Under the pieces are notes generated by a model. It was given only the letters and a program-made list of their open reading frames with translations, made no database searches and was not told where the DNA came from. A stretch of 64,000 nucleotides of DNA from Arthrobacter sp. ATA002. Its GTDB lineage: Bacteria; Actinomycetota; Actinomycetes; Actinomycetales; Micrococcaceae. The position numbers and the translations under genes were made by a program. The stretch spans positions 930,001-994,000 of the forward strand of contig NZ_CP114015.1 in NCBI RefSeq assembly GCF_026898095.1. Reading direction: 5' to 3'. Below, one piece after another: positions 1 to 9,960 of this stretch (the first letter of the stretch is position 1; each line of letters begins with the position of its first letter).

Positions 1-3000
1 TTCGGTCCGTCCCGTGACTGGGAGTGCTACTGCGGTAAGTACAAGCGCGTGCGCTTCAAGGGCATCATCTGTGAGCGCTGCGGCGTCGAGGTTACCCGCG
101 CCAAGGTTCGCCGCGAGCGCATGGGCCACATTGAGCTCGCCGCCCCCGTAACCCACATCTGGTACTTCAAGGGTGTTCCGTCCCGCCTGGGCTACCTGCT
201 GGACCTGGCGCCGAAGGACCTGGAGAAGGTCATTTACTTCGCCGCTTACATGATCACCTCGGTTGACGAAGAAAACCGCCACGCGGAACTTCCGAACCTG
301 CAGGCTGAACACGACCTGGAGCGCAAGCACCTCGTCGACCAGCGCGACTCCGATATTGCTGCCATTGCCAAGGACCTCGAAGGCGAGATTGCCCGCCTCG
401 AGGGCGAAGGCGCCAAGGCTGCCGACAAGAAGAAGGCCCGCGACTCCGCCGACCGCCAGATGGCCAAGGTCCGCCGCGACGCCGACAACAACATCGAGCG
501 CCTCGAGCAGGTTTGGGAACGCTTCAAGAACCTCAAGGTCGGCGACCTCGAGGGCGATGAGGGCCTGTACCGCGAACTGCGTGACCGCTACGGCCTGTAC
601 TTCGAAGGCTCCATGGGTGCCGAAGCCATCAAGCAGCGCCTTGAGGACTTCGACATGCAGGCTGAGTCCGAGCTGCTGCGCGACATCATCCAGAACGGCA
701 AGGGCCAGCGCAAGACGCGTGCCCTGAAGCGCCTGAAGGTTGTCAACGCCTTCCTGACCACGACCAACAGCCCGCTCGGCATGGTCCTGGACGCAGTTCC
801 GGTGATCCCGCCGGAACTGCGCCCGATGGTTCAGCTCGACGGCGGACGTTTCGCGACGTCCGACCTCAACGACCTGTACCGCCGCGTGATCAACCGCAAC
901 AACCGCCTGAAGCGCCTGCTGGACCTCGGTGCCCCCGAGATCATCGTGAACAACGAAAAGCGCATGCTCCAGGAAGCTGTTGACTCCCTGTTCGACAACG
1001 GCCGCCGCGGCCGTCCGGTCACCGGTCCGGGCAACCGTCCGCTGAAGTCGCTCTCCGACATGCTCAAGGGCAAGCAGGGACGTTTCCGCCAGAACCTGCT
1101 GGGTAAGCGTGTTGACTACTCCGGCCGTTCCGTCATCGTTGTTGGCCCGCAGCTGAAGCTGCACCAGTGCGGTCTGCCCAAGCAGATGGCCCTGGAGCTC
1201 TTCAAGCCGTTCGTGATGAAGCGCCTGGTTGACCTCAACCACGCACAGAACATCAAGAGCGCCAAGCGCATGGTCGAGCGTTTCCGCCCGCAGGTCTGGG
1301 ACGTGCTGGAAGAGATCATCACCGAACACCCGGTGCTGCTCAACCGTGCACCCACCCTGCACCGCCTCGGTATCCAGGCCTTCGAGCCGCAGCTCGTTGA
1401 GGGCAAGGCCCTTCAGCTGCACCCGCTGGTCTGCGGCGCGTTCAATGCTGACTTCGACGGTGACCAGATGGCAGTGCACCTGCCGCTGAGCCCCGAAGCC
1501 CAGGCTGAAGCACGCATCCTGATGCTGTCCTCGAACAACATCCTGAAGCCGTCCGACGGCCGCCCGGTGACCCTGCCGTCGCAGGATATGATCATCGGCC
1601 TGCACCACCTCACCACCAAGAAGGAAGGCGCAGCAGGCGAGGGCCGGTTCTTCACGACGCCGTCCGAAGCCCTGATGGCGTACGACCTTGGTGAGCTGGA
1701 CCTGAACGCCCAGATCAGCATGCGCCTGGAAGGCTTCGTGCCCTCCGCCGACCGTCCGGCCCCGGAAGGCTGGGAAGAAGGCACTCCCGCCCTCATCCAG
1801 ACCTCCCTCGGCCAGGTCATCTTCAACCAGGCACTGCCCTCGGATTACCCGTGGGTCGAGAAGGTTGCCGATAAGGGCCAGCTGTCAGCGATCGTGAACG
1901 ACCTGGCTGAGCGCTACCCGAAGGTCATTACGGCGGCAACGCTGGATAACCTGAAGGACGCCGGTTTCTACTGGGCCACCCGCTCGGGCGTTACCGTTGC
2001 CATCTCGGACATCTCCGCGCCGATCGACAAGCCTGCCATCATGGAGGTTTACGAAACGCAGGCTGCCAAGGTTGAAAGCCAGTACGGCAAGGGCCTGATC
2101 GCCGAAGACGAGCGCCGCCAGGAACTCATCGACATCTGGAACAAGGCTACGAACGAAGTTGCCGCGGCCATGCGTTCGAACATGCCCAAGGAAAACAACA
2201 TCAACCGCATGGTGTCTTCCGGTGCCCGTGGTAACTGGCTGCAGGTTCGCCAGATTGCCGGTATCCGCGGCCTGGTGGCAAACCCCAAGGGTGAGATCAT
2301 CCCGCGCCCGATCAAGTCGTCGTACCGTGAGGGCCTGTCGGTGCTGGAGTACTTCATCGCCACCCACGGTGCCCGAAAGGGTCTTGCCGACACCGCTCTG
2401 CGTACCGCCAACTCGGGTTACCTGACCCGCCGTCTGGTGGACGTTTCCCAGGACGTCATTGTCCGCGAGGAAGACTGCGGCACCGAGCGCGGCCTGAACG
2501 TGACCATTGCGGTTCCGGACTCCAACGGTGAACTGCAGCTGCACGAAGAGGTCGAGAACTCGGCGTACGCCCGTACGCTGGCCACCGACGTCGCCGACGC
2601 CCAGGGCAACGTCCTGGCCAAGGGCGGCGACGATGTTGGCGACGTCCTCATCGCCAAGCTGTTCGAAGCCGGCGTCACCGATATCAAGGTCCGCTCCGTA
2701 CTCACCTGTGAGTCCGCCGTCGGCACCTGTGCCCTGTGCTACGGACGCTCCCTGGCCACGGGTAAGACCGTGGACATCGGCGAGGCTGTCGGCATTATCG
2801 CTGCTCAGTCCATTGGCGAGCCGGGCACTCAGCTGACCATGCGTACCTTCCACACCGGTGGTGTTGCTTCCGCGGAAGATATCACCCAGGGTCTGCCCCG
2901 TATCCAGGAGCTCTTCGAAGCACGCACCCCCAAGGGCGTTGCTCCGATCTCCGAGACTGCGGGCCGGGTCACCATCGAAGAGTCCGACCGCCAGATGCGT

Positions 3001-3738
3001 CTGGTTGTCACTCCCGATGACGGCTCCGAGGAAATCGCGTACCCGGTCCTGCGCCGTGCCCGCCTGCTGGTTGCCGACGGCGACCACGTCGAGGTTGGCC
3101 AGCAGCTGGTCTTCGGTGCGGTGGATCCCAAGCAGATCCTCCGTATCCTCGGCCCGCGCAAGGCACAGGAATTCCTGGTGGACGAAGTCCAGCGCGTGTA
3201 CCGCAGCCAGGGCGTAGGCATCCACGACAAGCACGTGGAAGTCATCGTCCGGCAGATGCTGCGCCGCGTGACCGTGATTGAGTCCGGCGACTCCGAGCTG
3301 CTTCCGGGCGAGCTCGCCGAGCGCCGCCGCTTCGAAAGCGAGAACCGCCGCGTTGTCTCCGAGGGCAAGAAGCCGGCTTCAGGCCGTCCCGAGCTCATGG
3401 GTATCACCAAGGCGTCGCTGGCAACCGAGTCCTGGCTGTCCGCTGCTTCCTTCCAGGAAACCACCCGCGTCCTGACGCAGGCGGCCATGGAAGGCAAGAG
3501 CGATCCGCTGCTCGGCCTCAAGGAGAACGTCATCATCGGTAAGCTGATCCCGGCCGGAACGGGCCTGCCCCGTTACACCGAGGTCACTGTCGAGCCGACC
3601 GAAGAAGCAAAGGCCAATCTGTTCACCGGCCCGAGCGCCTTCAGCGACTTCGACTACGCCGGAGTAGACGGCGGCCTGAGCCCCGAGTTCCACGCCATCC
3701 CGCTGGATGACTACGACATGGGCAGCGACTTCCGCTAA
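1..3738 (+). CDS. rpoC: RNA polymerase beta' subunit, 5' end missing
   Basis: This is the largest core RNA polymerase subunit and carries most of the catalytic centre. The reading frame is open from base 1, so the start lies outside the window; 1245 residues are visible and roughly 50 are missing. The first visible residues contain the N-terminal zinc ribbon (CYCGKYK and CERCG). The Mg-binding NADFDGDQM motif lies at 1444-1470. The second zinc site is visible as [11 protein letters not shown] near 2707-2739. Insert lengths are typical of actinobacteria. It ends at TAA and is followed by a strong hairpin. rpoB should lie just upstream. Confidence 0.98.
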   Translation, partial: FGPSRDWECYCGKYKRVRFKGIICERCGVEVTRAKVRRERMGHIELAAPVTHIWYFKGVPSRLGYLLDLAPKDLEKVIYFAAYMITSVDEENRHAELPNLQAEHDLERKHLVDQRDSDIAAIAKDLEGEIARLEGEGAKAADKKKARDSADRQMAKVRRDADNNIERLEQVWERFKNLKVGDLEGDEGLYRELRDRYGLYFEGSMGAEAIKQRLEDFDMQAESELLRDIIQNGKGQRKTRALKRLKVVNAFLTTTNSPLGMVLDAVPVIPPELRPMVQLDGGRFATSDLNDLYRRVINRNNRLKRLLDLGAPEIIVNNEKRMLQEAVDSLFDNGRRGRPVTGPGNRPLKSLSDMLKGKQGRFRQNLLGKRVDYSGRSVIVVGPQLKLHQCGLPKQMALELFKPFVMKRLVDLNHAQNIKSAKRMVERFRPQVWDVLEEIITEHPVLLNRAPTLHRLGIQAFEPQLVEGKALQLHPLVCGAFNADFDGDQMAVHLPLSPEAQAEARILMLSSNNILKPSDGRPVTLPSQDMIIGLHHLTTKKEGAAGEGRFFTTPSEALMAYDLGELDLNAQISMRLEGFVPSADRPAPEGWEEGTPALIQTSLGQVIFNQALPSDYPWVEKVADKGQLSAIVNDLAERYPKVITAATLDNLKDAGFYWATRSGVTVAISDISAPIDKPAIMEVYETQAAKVESQYGKGLIAEDERRQELIDIWNKATNEVAAAMRSNMPKENNINRMVSSGARGNWLQVRQIAGIRGLVANPKGEIIPRPIKSSYREGLSVLEYFIATHGARKGLADTALRTANSGYLTRRLVDVSQDVIVREEDCGTERGLNVTIAVPDSNGELQLHEEVENSAYARTLATDVADAQGNVLAKGGDDVGDVLIAKLFEAGVTDIKVRSVLTCESAVGTCALCYGRSLATGKTVDIGEAVGIIAAQSIGEPGTQLTMRTFHTGGVASAEDITQGLPRIQELFEARTPKGVAPISETAGRVTIEESDRQMRLVVTPDDGSEEIAYPVLRRARLLVADGDHVEVGQQLVFGAVDPKQILRILGPRKAQEFLVDEVQRVYRSQGVGIHDKHVEVIVRQMLRRVTVIESGDSELLPGELAERRRFESENRRVVSEGKKPASGRPELMGITKASLATESWLSAASFQETTRVLTQAAMEGKSDPLLGLKENVIIGKLIPAGTGLPRYTEVTVEPTEEAKANLFTGPSAFSDFDYAGVDGGLSPEFHAIPLDDYDMGSDFR

Positions 3739-3752
3739 GGAGGCCGCCCGCA

Positions 3753-3791
3753 GCGGCAGGTCCCGCACCCTTTGGGTGCGGGACCTGCCGC
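3753..3791 (+). terminator. rpoC terminator hairpin
   Basis: A perfect 18-bp inverted repeat (3753-3770 and 3774-3791) with a TTT loop starts 14 bases after the rpoC stop. No U tract follows, which is common for high-GC terminators. It separates rpoBC transcription from the pca genes. Confidence 0.8.
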
Positions 3792-3851
3792 ATCTAACCG
3801 GCCATCCGCTCTCTGCGGGACGGGAAGGGCCGGCCGGTGGAGCCTTCTCCT

Positions 3852-3885
3852 GTTCGTATAGTGAACCACTGTGCACTAAATGAAC
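3852..3885 (+). promoter_or_regulatory. candidate pca operator/promoter region
   Basis: Two related 15-base elements, GTTCGTATAGTGAAC (3852-3866) and GTGCACTAAATGAAC (3871-3885), lie 19 bases apart. The first is an imperfect dyad with GTTC/GAAC ends and contains a -10-like TATAGT (3857-3862) with no obvious -35. A third dyad, GTGGTC-TT-GACCAC, lies at 3898-3911. Repeated half-sites are typical for IclR-type regulators, and one is encoded at the end of this cluster. The link to that regulator is inference. Confidence 0.35.
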
Positions 3886-3970
3886 ACGCCGTGTAGTGTG
3901 GTCTTGACCACGCTAATGCTTGTTGGAGAGCCGGAGCGCGAAGATGCGCTCGAAGCCGAAAGGAAGAACC

Positions 3971-4795
3971 ATGGGATTGGAAAAGGATCTTTTCTCGAAC
4001 AGCCATGTCATCGAGAAGCTGGATGCGGCGCAGGCGCCGCAGGACCAGATCTCGGCGGAGATTGCCTCGGTCCACGCGGCGTATGACAAGTCCGTACACG
4101 ACGGCGCCGAACCGGAAAGCCAGCCCCGGATCGACTTCTCTCCCTACCGCAGCTCCATCCTGCGCCACCCCACCAAGGATCCGCACCACGTGGACCCCGA
4201 GACGATCGAGCTGTGGTCACCGGCGTTCGGACACCAGGACGTGCACGCCCTGGAGAGCGATCTGACCATCCAGCACAACGGCGAGCCGCTGGGGGAGCGC
4301 ATCATTGTCCGCGGCCGGATCCTCGACGGCGGCGGACGGCCCGTGCGCAACCAGCTGGTGGAAATCTGGCAGGCCAACTCCGCCGGCCGCTACATCCACA
4401 AGCGCGATCAGCATCCGGCTCCGCTGGACCCGAACTTCACCGGCGTCGGCCGCTGCATCACCACCGATGACGGCTTCTACGAGTTCACCACCATCAAGCC
4501 CGGACCCTACCCCTGGAAGAACCACTTCAACGCCTGGCGTCCGGCCCACATCCACTTCTCCCTGTTCGGCACCGACTTCACCCAGCGCATGATCACCCAG
4601 ATGTACTTCCCCGGTGATCCGCTTTTTGCGCTGGACCCGATTTACCAGTCGATTACCGATCAGAAGGCGCGTGACCGCCTCGTGGCCACGTATGACCACA
4701 ACCTGACATCGCACGAGTGGGCCACCGGCTACAACTGGGACATTGTGCTCACCGGCAGCAACCGCACGTGGATGGAAGACGAGGACGCAGAGTAA
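3971..4795 (+). CDS. pcaH: protocatechuate 3,4-dioxygenase beta subunit
   Basis: This is the iron-carrying subunit of the intradiol dioxygenase that opens protocatechuate to 3-carboxy-cis,cis-muconate. With the start at ATG 3971, after AAAGGAAG, the protein has 274 residues. The four Fe(III) ligands fit the family: Y141 (in GRYIHKR), Y180 (PGPYPW), H193 and H195 (RPAHIHF). The spacings of 39, 13 and 2 match the Tyr408/Tyr447/His460/His462 set of the Pseudomonas enzyme. An upstream in-frame start exists near 3920 but lacks a ribosome site. The stop overlaps the pcaG start by one base. Confidence 0.95.
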   Translation: MGLEKDLFSNSHVIEKLDAAQAPQDQISAEIASVHAAYDKSVHDGAEPESQPRIDFSPYRSSILRHPTKDPHHVDPETIELWSPAFGHQDVHALESDLTIQHNGEPLGERIIVRGRILDGGGRPVRNQLVEIWQANSAGRYIHKRDQHPAPLDPNFTGVGRCITTDDGFYEFTTIKPGPYPWKNHFNAWRPAHIHFSLFGTDFTQRMITQMYFPGDPLFALDPIYQSITDQKARDRLVATYDHNLTSHEWATGYNWDIVLTGSNRTWMEDEDAE

Positions 4796-5361
4796 TGAGC
4801 GAGCAGAAGCTAACCGCCACGCCCGGCCAGACCATCGGCCCGTTCTACGGCTACGCCCTTCCCTTCGAGAAGGACAACCAGCTCCTTGCACCGGGGCTGC
4901 CCGGCAGCATCCGGCTGCAGGGAACGGTCACGGACGGAGCCGGAGACACCATTCCGGACGCCCTGCTGGAAATCTGGCAGGCTGATGCCGAAGGCAACGT
5001 CCCGCAGCAGACAGGCTCCCTGGTCCGGGACGGCTACACCTTCACGGGCTGGGGCCGCACGGCCGTGGACAATACCGGAAACTACACGTTCACCACGGTG
5101 AACCCCGGGCCCACCGAAGCAGGCTCGGCGCCCTTCATCTCCTTCGTGATCTTCGCCCGCGGCCTGTTGAACAAGCTGCATACCCGCATGTACCTGCCCG
5201 ATGACGAGGAAGCGCTGGCACGCGACGCCCTGCTCTCCTCACTCCCCGAGGACCGGCGGCGCACGCTCATTGCCACGCGCGAGGCCGACGGCGGACTGCG
5301 CTGGGACATCTCGCTGCAGGGGGAGAACGAAACCGCTTTCCTCACCTACCCGGGAGCCTAG
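4795..5361 (+). CDS. pcaG: protocatechuate 3,4-dioxygenase alpha subunit
   Basis: This is the partner of PcaH in the dioxygenase heteromer. It has the same beta-sandwich fold but lacks the iron ligands. The protein has 188 residues and opens MSEQKLTATPGQTIGPFYGY, with the family TxxQTxGPF signature. ALLEIWQADAEG and the FTGWGRTA segment are typical of alpha chains. The start at 4795 overlaps the pcaH stop (TAATG), indicating translational coupling and one-to-one synthesis. pcaB starts two bases after the stop. Confidence 0.95.
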   Translation: MSEQKLTATPGQTIGPFYGYALPFEKDNQLLAPGLPGSIRLQGTVTDGAGDTIPDALLEIWQADAEGNVPQQTGSLVRDGYTFTGWGRTAVDNTGNYTFTTVNPGPTEAGSAPFISFVIFARGLLNKLHTRMYLPDDEEALARDALLSSLPEDRRRTLIATREADGGLRWDISLQGENETAFLTYPGA

Positions 5362-5363
5362 GC

Positions 5364-6770
5364 ATGGGTGCAGCGGAGAGTGCCGACTACGGCCTGCTCG
5401 CACCGGCGTGGGCCGGCACACGGGTGGCCGCACTGACGGGGGACACGGCCCTGCTGCAGGCCCTCTTGGACGTGGAACTGGCCTGGGTGCGGGTGCTGGA
5501 CGACGCCGGGCTGGCCGACCCCGAAGCGGCTGCTGCCGTGGCGGCCGTCAGCGACGCCTCCCTATATGACGCCGCATCCCTGGCCGAGCGGGCACAGGGC
5601 GGCGGCAACCCGGTGATCCCCCTCCTCGCGGACCTGAGGAAGCTGGCACAGGCGGAATCCCCGGCTGCCGCCGCCGCAATCCACCGCGGCGCCACCAGCC
5701 AGGACATCATGGACACCGCTCTGATGCTTCTGGCCCGCCGGGCACTGGAGGCCATCCTGGCCGACGCAGACCGGGCCGTCACGGCACTGGGAGACCTTGC
5801 CGGCCGCCATGCCCGAACCCTGTGTGTTGCCCGGACCCTGGCCCGGCACTCCCTGCCTTCCACTTTCGGACTCCGCGCCGCGCAGTGGCTGAACGGCGTC
5901 GGACAGGCTGTTGACGGGCTGCGCACTGCCGCCTCCCGGTTGCCCCTGCAGTGGGGCGGGGCATCCGGAACCATGGCCGCCCTGACCACCGCGACTTCGG
6001 CGGACGGTGGCCCTGACGGGCCCTTTGACCTGACCTCACGCCTTGCCGGTGCCCTGGGGCTCGCGGACCCGGTAGCGCCGTGGCAGACCAACCGGCTGCC
6101 CGTCACCGGCCTTGGAGCAGCACTGCAGGATTTCACTGCAGCGGCAGGCAAAATGGCCAACGACGTGCTGCTGCTGAGCCGGCCGGAGATCGGCGAGGTC
6201 TCCGAACCCCGCGCCGCCGGCCGCGGCGGCTCCTCCGCCATGCCGCAGAAGCAGAACCCGGTGCTGTCCGTGCTGATCCGCAGCGCGGCGCTTGCCGCCC
6301 CCGGGCACGGCGTGCAGTTGCAGGCTGCCGCCGCCGCGGCGGATGACGAGCGTCCCAGCGGTTCCTGGCACGTTGAGTGGCAGGCCCTGCGCTCCCTGCT
6401 CCGCCTCGCCGGGGGAGCAGCCGCCAAACTCGCGGAGCTGGCCGGGGGCCTGCAGGTCCACACCGAGGCACTGGAACGGAATCTGGCAGCCGCCGGCCCG
6501 CTGGTGGTCAGCGAGAAGATTATGGCCGTCGTCGCTCCGCTGCTCGACAACGGCGTGGCCGGCCGTGGAAAGAAGCTGGTGTCCGAGGCCGTTGCCCGGT
6601 CACTCTCCACCGGTGAGCCGTTCGCAGCGGTGCTGCGCAGCACCGTTCCGGAAGAAATCCTCTCCGACGCACAGCTCGCGGACATCCTCGACCCCGCCAA
6701 CTACGTAGGGGAGGCCGCCTTGCTCGTAGAGCGCATCACGGTTGCCTACTCCGGAAAGCCCTCAGCATGA
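5364..6770 (+). CDS. pcaB: 3-carboxy-cis,cis-muconate cycloisomerase
   Basis: It lactonises 3-carboxy-cis,cis-muconate to 4-carboxymuconolactone. The protein has 468 residues and belongs to the fumarase/aspartase/adenylosuccinate lyase superfamily. The signature loop reads GSSAMPQKQNP at residues 289-299; the usual MPxKxNP pattern is kept, with Q where other members often have H. RGATSQDIMDTALML near residue 110 is the second conserved region. The C-terminal third is Ala-rich and helical as expected. Two bases separate it from pcaG, and its stop overlaps pcaD by four bases. Confidence 0.93.
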   Translation: MGAAESADYGLLAPAWAGTRVAALTGDTALLQALLDVELAWVRVLDDAGLADPEAAAAVAAVSDASLYDAASLAERAQGGGNPVIPLLADLRKLAQAESPAAAAAIHRGATSQDIMDTALMLLARRALEAILADADRAVTALGDLAGRHARTLCVARTLARHSLPSTFGLRAAQWLNGVGQAVDGLRTAASRLPLQWGGASGTMAALTTATSADGGPDGPFDLTSRLAGALGLADPVAPWQTNRLPVTGLGAALQDFTAAAGKMANDVLLLSRPEIGEVSEPRAAGRGGSSAMPQKQNPVLSVLIRSAALAAPGHGVQLQAAAAAADDERPSGSWHVEWQALRSLLRLAGGAAAKLAELAGGLQVHTEALERNLAAAGPLVVSEKIMAVVAPLLDNGVAGRGKKLVSEAVARSLSTGEPFAAVLRSTVPEEILSDAQLADILDPANYVGEAALLVERITVAYSGKPSA

Positions 6771-7579
6771 GCGTTCCCGCCATTAAAGCCACCCGCCTCT
6801 CCGACGCCGGCCCCGCGGCGCCTGTCCTGATTGCCGGCCCGTCGCTGGGAACAGCCGTCACACCGCTGTGGAGCCGGGCGGCAGCTGCCCTGGACACCTT
6901 CACCGTCATCGGCTGGGACCTGCCCGGCCACGGTGCCAGCCCCGCCGCAACCGGGGGCTTCAGCGTGGCAGACCTGGCCGCCGGCGTCGCCAACCTGGTC
7001 AGCGGGGCCCGGACCGCCGGTGATATTGCCCCCGAAGCACCGGTCTTCTACGCCGGTGTTTCGCTGGGCGGTGCCGTGGGACTGCAGCTGGCGCTGGACC
7101 ACGGCGAACTCTTCCAGGCCCTGGCCGTGCTGTGTTCCGGCGCAAAAATCGGCGAAGCCGACGGCTGGGAAGAGCGCGCCGAAACCGTCAGGGTCCAGGG
7201 CACCCCCACCCAGGTGGCCGGTTCCGGACAGCGCTGGTTCGCCCCCGGATTCATGGAACGCGAACCCTCTGCGGCGTCCTCACTGCTGCACTCCCTGCAG
7301 AACGCCGACCGATTCTCCTACGCCTTCTGCTGTTCCGCGCTGGCCGGCTTCGATGTCCGCGGCCGGCTCGCCGGCATCACCGTCCCCGTGCTTGCCGTGG
7401 CCGGCGCCGAAGACGTGGTCACCCCGCCGTCGTTCGCGGAACTCATCGCGGACCGGGTGGCCAACGGAACAGCCGCCGTCGTTGAGGACGCCGCCCACCT
7501 GGTCCCGGTCGAGCAGCCGGGACGGACCGCCGACCTGCTGAAGGAATTCTTCGGCACCCAGTATCCGGAAGGGAAATAA
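6767..7579 (+). CDS. pcaD: 3-oxoadipate enol-lactonase
   Basis: This alpha/beta hydrolase opens 3-oxoadipate enol-lactone to 3-oxoadipate. The protein has 270 residues. The nucleophile elbow is GVSLGG with Ser99. The acid lies in AVAGAEDVVTPPS and the histidine in VEDAAHLVPVEQP, completing the triad. ATG 6767 overlaps the pcaB stop (ATGA). Many actinobacteria fuse this domain to PcaC as PcaL; here the two are separate genes four bases apart. Homoserine-acetyltransferase-like relatives are less likely given the context. Confidence 0.9.
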   Translation: MSVPAIKATRLSDAGPAAPVLIAGPSLGTAVTPLWSRAAAALDTFTVIGWDLPGHGASPAATGGFSVADLAAGVANLVSGARTAGDIAPEAPVFYAGVSLGGAVGLQLALDHGELFQALAVLCSGAKIGEADGWEERAETVRVQGTPTQVAGSGQRWFAPGFMEREPSAASSLLHSLQNADRFSYAFCCSALAGFDVRGRLAGITVPVLAVAGAEDVVTPPSFAELIADRVANGTAAVVEDAAHLVPVEQPGRTADLLKEFFGTQYPEGK

Positions 7580-7583
7580 CACC

Positions 7584-7988
7584 GTGATCGCAGACGGACA
7601 CAAGAACCGGCAGGACGTGTACAACGAGGGCATGGCCGTTCGCCGGGAAGTCCTGGGCTCGGAGCATGTGGACCGTGCCAACGCAGCCAAGGACGAGTTC
7701 ACCACCGACTTCCAGGATCTAATCACCCAGTACGCCTGGGGAACCATCTGGACCCGCCCCGGCCTGCCCCGCACCATGCGGAGCGCCGTGACGCTCACCG
7801 CGCTGATTGCGCACGGGCATCTGGAGGAATTCGCCATGCATGTGCGGGCGGCGCTGCGCAACGGCCTGAGCCGGGACGAGATCAAGGAAATTGTCCTGCA
7901 GTCGGCCATCTATTGCGGGGTTCCGGCCGCGAACTCCGCCTTCAAGGTGGCGCAGGGCGTCTTCGCCGAGATCGACGCCGCGGCCTAG
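7584..7988 (+). CDS. pcaC: 4-carboxymuconolactone decarboxylase
   Basis: It decarboxylates 4-carboxymuconolactone to 3-oxoadipate enol-lactone, the PcaD substrate. The protein has 134 residues and the AhpD-like all-helical fold, and starts at GTG 7584. The conserved segments WTRPGLPRTMRSAVTLTAL and EEFAMHVRAALRNGLSRDE are present, and the C-terminal QSAIYCGVPAANSAFK motif is intact. It is a free-standing small enzyme, not fused to the lactonase. Confidence 0.93.
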   Translation: MIADGHKNRQDVYNEGMAVRREVLGSEHVDRANAAKDEFTTDFQDLITQYAWGTIWTRPGLPRTMRSAVTLTALIAHGHLEEFAMHVRAALRNGLSRDEIKEIVLQSAIYCGVPAANSAFKVAQGVFAEIDAAA

Positions 7989-8045
7989 CGGCCGCAAACC
8001 TTCCCAGCCATTCGAGTTTCAGTTTCTGAGTTTCAAGGAGCACCG

Positions 8046-9245
8046 GTGAACCAGGCCTATATCTACGACGCAGTCCGTACGCCCTTCGGCAGGTTCGGCG
8101 GAGCCCTCGCCGGCGTTCGCCCGGATGACCTCGCCGCCCAGGTCATCAAGGCCTCCGTCTCCCGTGCACCGGGCCTGGACCCGGCACGCATCGACGAAGT
8201 GATCTTCGGCAACGCCAACGGCGCCGGCGAGGAAAACCGCAACGTGGCCAGGATGGCCACCCTGCTGGCCGGCCTGCCCACCTCCATCCCGGGCACCACG
8301 GTGAACCGCCTCTGCGGGTCCTCACTGGACGCGGCCCTCATCGCCTCCCGGCAGATCAACACCGGGGAAGCGGACCTGATGCTCATCGGCGGCGCCGAGT
8401 CCATGAGCCGCGCCCCCTGGGTACTGCCGAAAAACGAAAAGCCCTACCCGGCCGGAGACCAGACCCTGGCCTCCACCACCCTGGGCTGGCGCCTGGTCAA
8501 CCCGGCCATGCCTCAGGAATGGACCGTCTCCCTGGGTGAAGCCACCGAGCAGCTGCGCGAGAAGTACGGCATCAGCCGTGAACGCCAGGACGAGTTCGCC
8601 GCCGCCTCCCACGCCCTGGCCGCCAAGGCCTGGGACGAGGGCAAGTATGCGGATCACACCGTCGCCGTGGACGGCGTGGAGCTGGACCGCGACGAGAGCA
8701 TCCGGGCAGGTTCCACCGTGGAAAAGCTGGCCACCCTTCGCACCGTCTTCCGCCCCGCCTCGGATGATGCCTCCGGCGGCACCGTGACCGCAGGCAACGC
8801 CTCACCGCTGAACGACGGCGCTTCGGCAGCCTGGCTGGGCAGCGAAAACGCCGCCGGCATCCTGGGCCTGGCACCGCTGGCCCGGATTGCCGGACGCGGC
8901 GCCGCCGCCAACGATCCGCAGTTCTTCGGCTACGCGCCCGTGGAGGCGGCCAACCTCGCCCTGAAGCGTGCCGGCATCAGCTGGAGCGACGTCGGAGCGG
9001 TGGAACTAAACGAGGCCTTTGCCGCCCAGTCACTGGCGTGCCTGGACGCCTGGGACGTGGACCCGGCCATCGTCAACGCATGGGGCGGGGCGGTAGCCAT
9101 CGGCCACCCGCTGGGTGCCTCCGGTACCCGCATCCTGGGCACGCTGGCCCGCCGCCTGCAGGATTCGGGAGAGCGCTGGGGCGTGGCAGCCATCTGCATC
9201 GGCGTCGGCCAGGGCCTCGCCGTCGTCCTCGAAAACGCCAACTGA
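8046..9245 (+). CDS. pcaF: beta-ketoadipyl-CoA thiolase
   Basis: It cleaves 3-oxoadipyl-CoA to succinyl-CoA and acetyl-CoA, the last step of the pathway. The protein has 399 residues and starts at GTG 8046 after AAGGAG. The thiolase catalytic set is complete: C90 (VNRLCGSS), H354 (AIGHPLGASG) and C384 (ICIGVGQG). A general acetyl-CoA acetyltransferase would look similar; the position inside the pca cluster decides the assignment. Confidence 0.9.
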   Translation: MNQAYIYDAVRTPFGRFGGALAGVRPDDLAAQVIKASVSRAPGLDPARIDEVIFGNANGAGEENRNVARMATLLAGLPTSIPGTTVNRLCGSSLDAALIASRQINTGEADLMLIGGAESMSRAPWVLPKNEKPYPAGDQTLASTTLGWRLVNPAMPQEWTVSLGEATEQLREKYGISRERQDEFAAASHALAAKAWDEGKYADHTVAVDGVELDRDESIRAGSTVEKLATLRTVFRPASDDASGGTVTAGNASPLNDGASAAWLGSENAAGILGLAPLARIAGRGAAANDPQFFGYAPVEAANLALKRAGISWSDVGAVELNEAFAAQSLACLDAWDVDPAIVNAWGGAVAIGHPLGASGTRILGTLARRLQDSGERWGVAAICIGVGQGLAVVLENAN

Positions 9246-9276
9246 TACCCAGACACCGCACACGTTAGGAAAAACC

Positions 9277-9960
9277 GTGCTCAACATAGTGCAGGACGTG
9301 GATGAGGCCGTAGCACCCATCCACGACGGGTCCACCGTCATGATCGGCGGATTCGGCCGCGCCGGCCAGCCCGTGGAACTGATCGAGGCGCTGCTGCGCC
9401 GGGGCGCCACGGACCTGACCGTGGTCAACAACAACGCAGGCAACGGGGAACAGGGCCTGGCGGCCCTGATCGGTGCCGGCCGGGTGAAGAAAATCATCTG
9501 CTCCTTCCCGCGGCAGTCCGATTCGCAGATCTTCGACGCCCGCTACCGGGCCGGGGAAATCGAACTGGAACTGGTGCCCCAGGGCAACCTCGCCGAACGC
9601 ATCCGTGCCGCCGGTGCCGGCATCGGCGGCTTCTTCACGCCCACCGCCTACGGAACCCCGCTGGCCGAGGGAAAGGAAACCCGGGTCATTGACGGCCGCG
9701 GCTACGTCTTCGAAACACCCCTGCACGCGGACTTTGCCCTGGTGAAGGCGCTGCGGGCTGACACGGCCGGCAACCTGGTCTACCGCAGGACGGCCCGGAA
9801 CTTCGGACCCATCATGGCCGCCGCCGCCGGGCACGCCATCGTGCAGGTACGCGAGATCGTGGACGTTGGGGGACTGGACCCCGAAAACATTGTCACCCCC
9901 GGGATCTACGTCAACAGCCTGGTCCGCGTGGACCGGGAGAAAGCACCGGCCGCAGCATGA
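9277..9960 (+). CDS. pcaI: 3-oxoadipate CoA-transferase subunit A
   Basis: This is the alpha subunit of the enzyme that moves CoA from succinyl-CoA to 3-oxoadipate. GTG 9277, preceded by TTAGGAAAAA, gives 227 residues opening MLNIVQDVDEAVAPIHDGS. The family signature GGFGRAGQPVELIEAL lies near residue 24. The oxyanion-loop region is NNNAGNGEQG, and FFTPTAYGTPLAEGKE is conserved. The stop overlaps the pcaJ start (ATGA). The open frame extends further upstream into pcaF, but no start there is plausible. Confidence 0.92.
   Translation: MLNIVQDVDEAVAPIHDGSTVMIGGFGRAGQPVELIEALLRRGATDLTVVNNNAGNGEQGLAALIGAGRVKKIICSFPRQSDSQIFDARYRAGEIELELVPQGNLAERIRAAGAGIGGFFTPTAYGTPLAEGKETRVIDGRGYVFETPLHADFALVKALRADTAGNLVYRRTARNFGPIMAAAAGHAIVQVREIVDVGGLDPENIVTPGIYVNSLVRVDREKAPAAA

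Noticed and set aside
1885-3234. 449-residue open frame antisense to rpoC
   Set aside because: It follows the third-codon GC pattern of rpoC on the opposite strand and has no family resemblance or ribosome site.
3739-3970. tRNA or small RNA gene between rpoC and pcaH
   Set aside because: Apart from the terminator and operator-like dyads I see no cloverleaf or conserved RNA fold.
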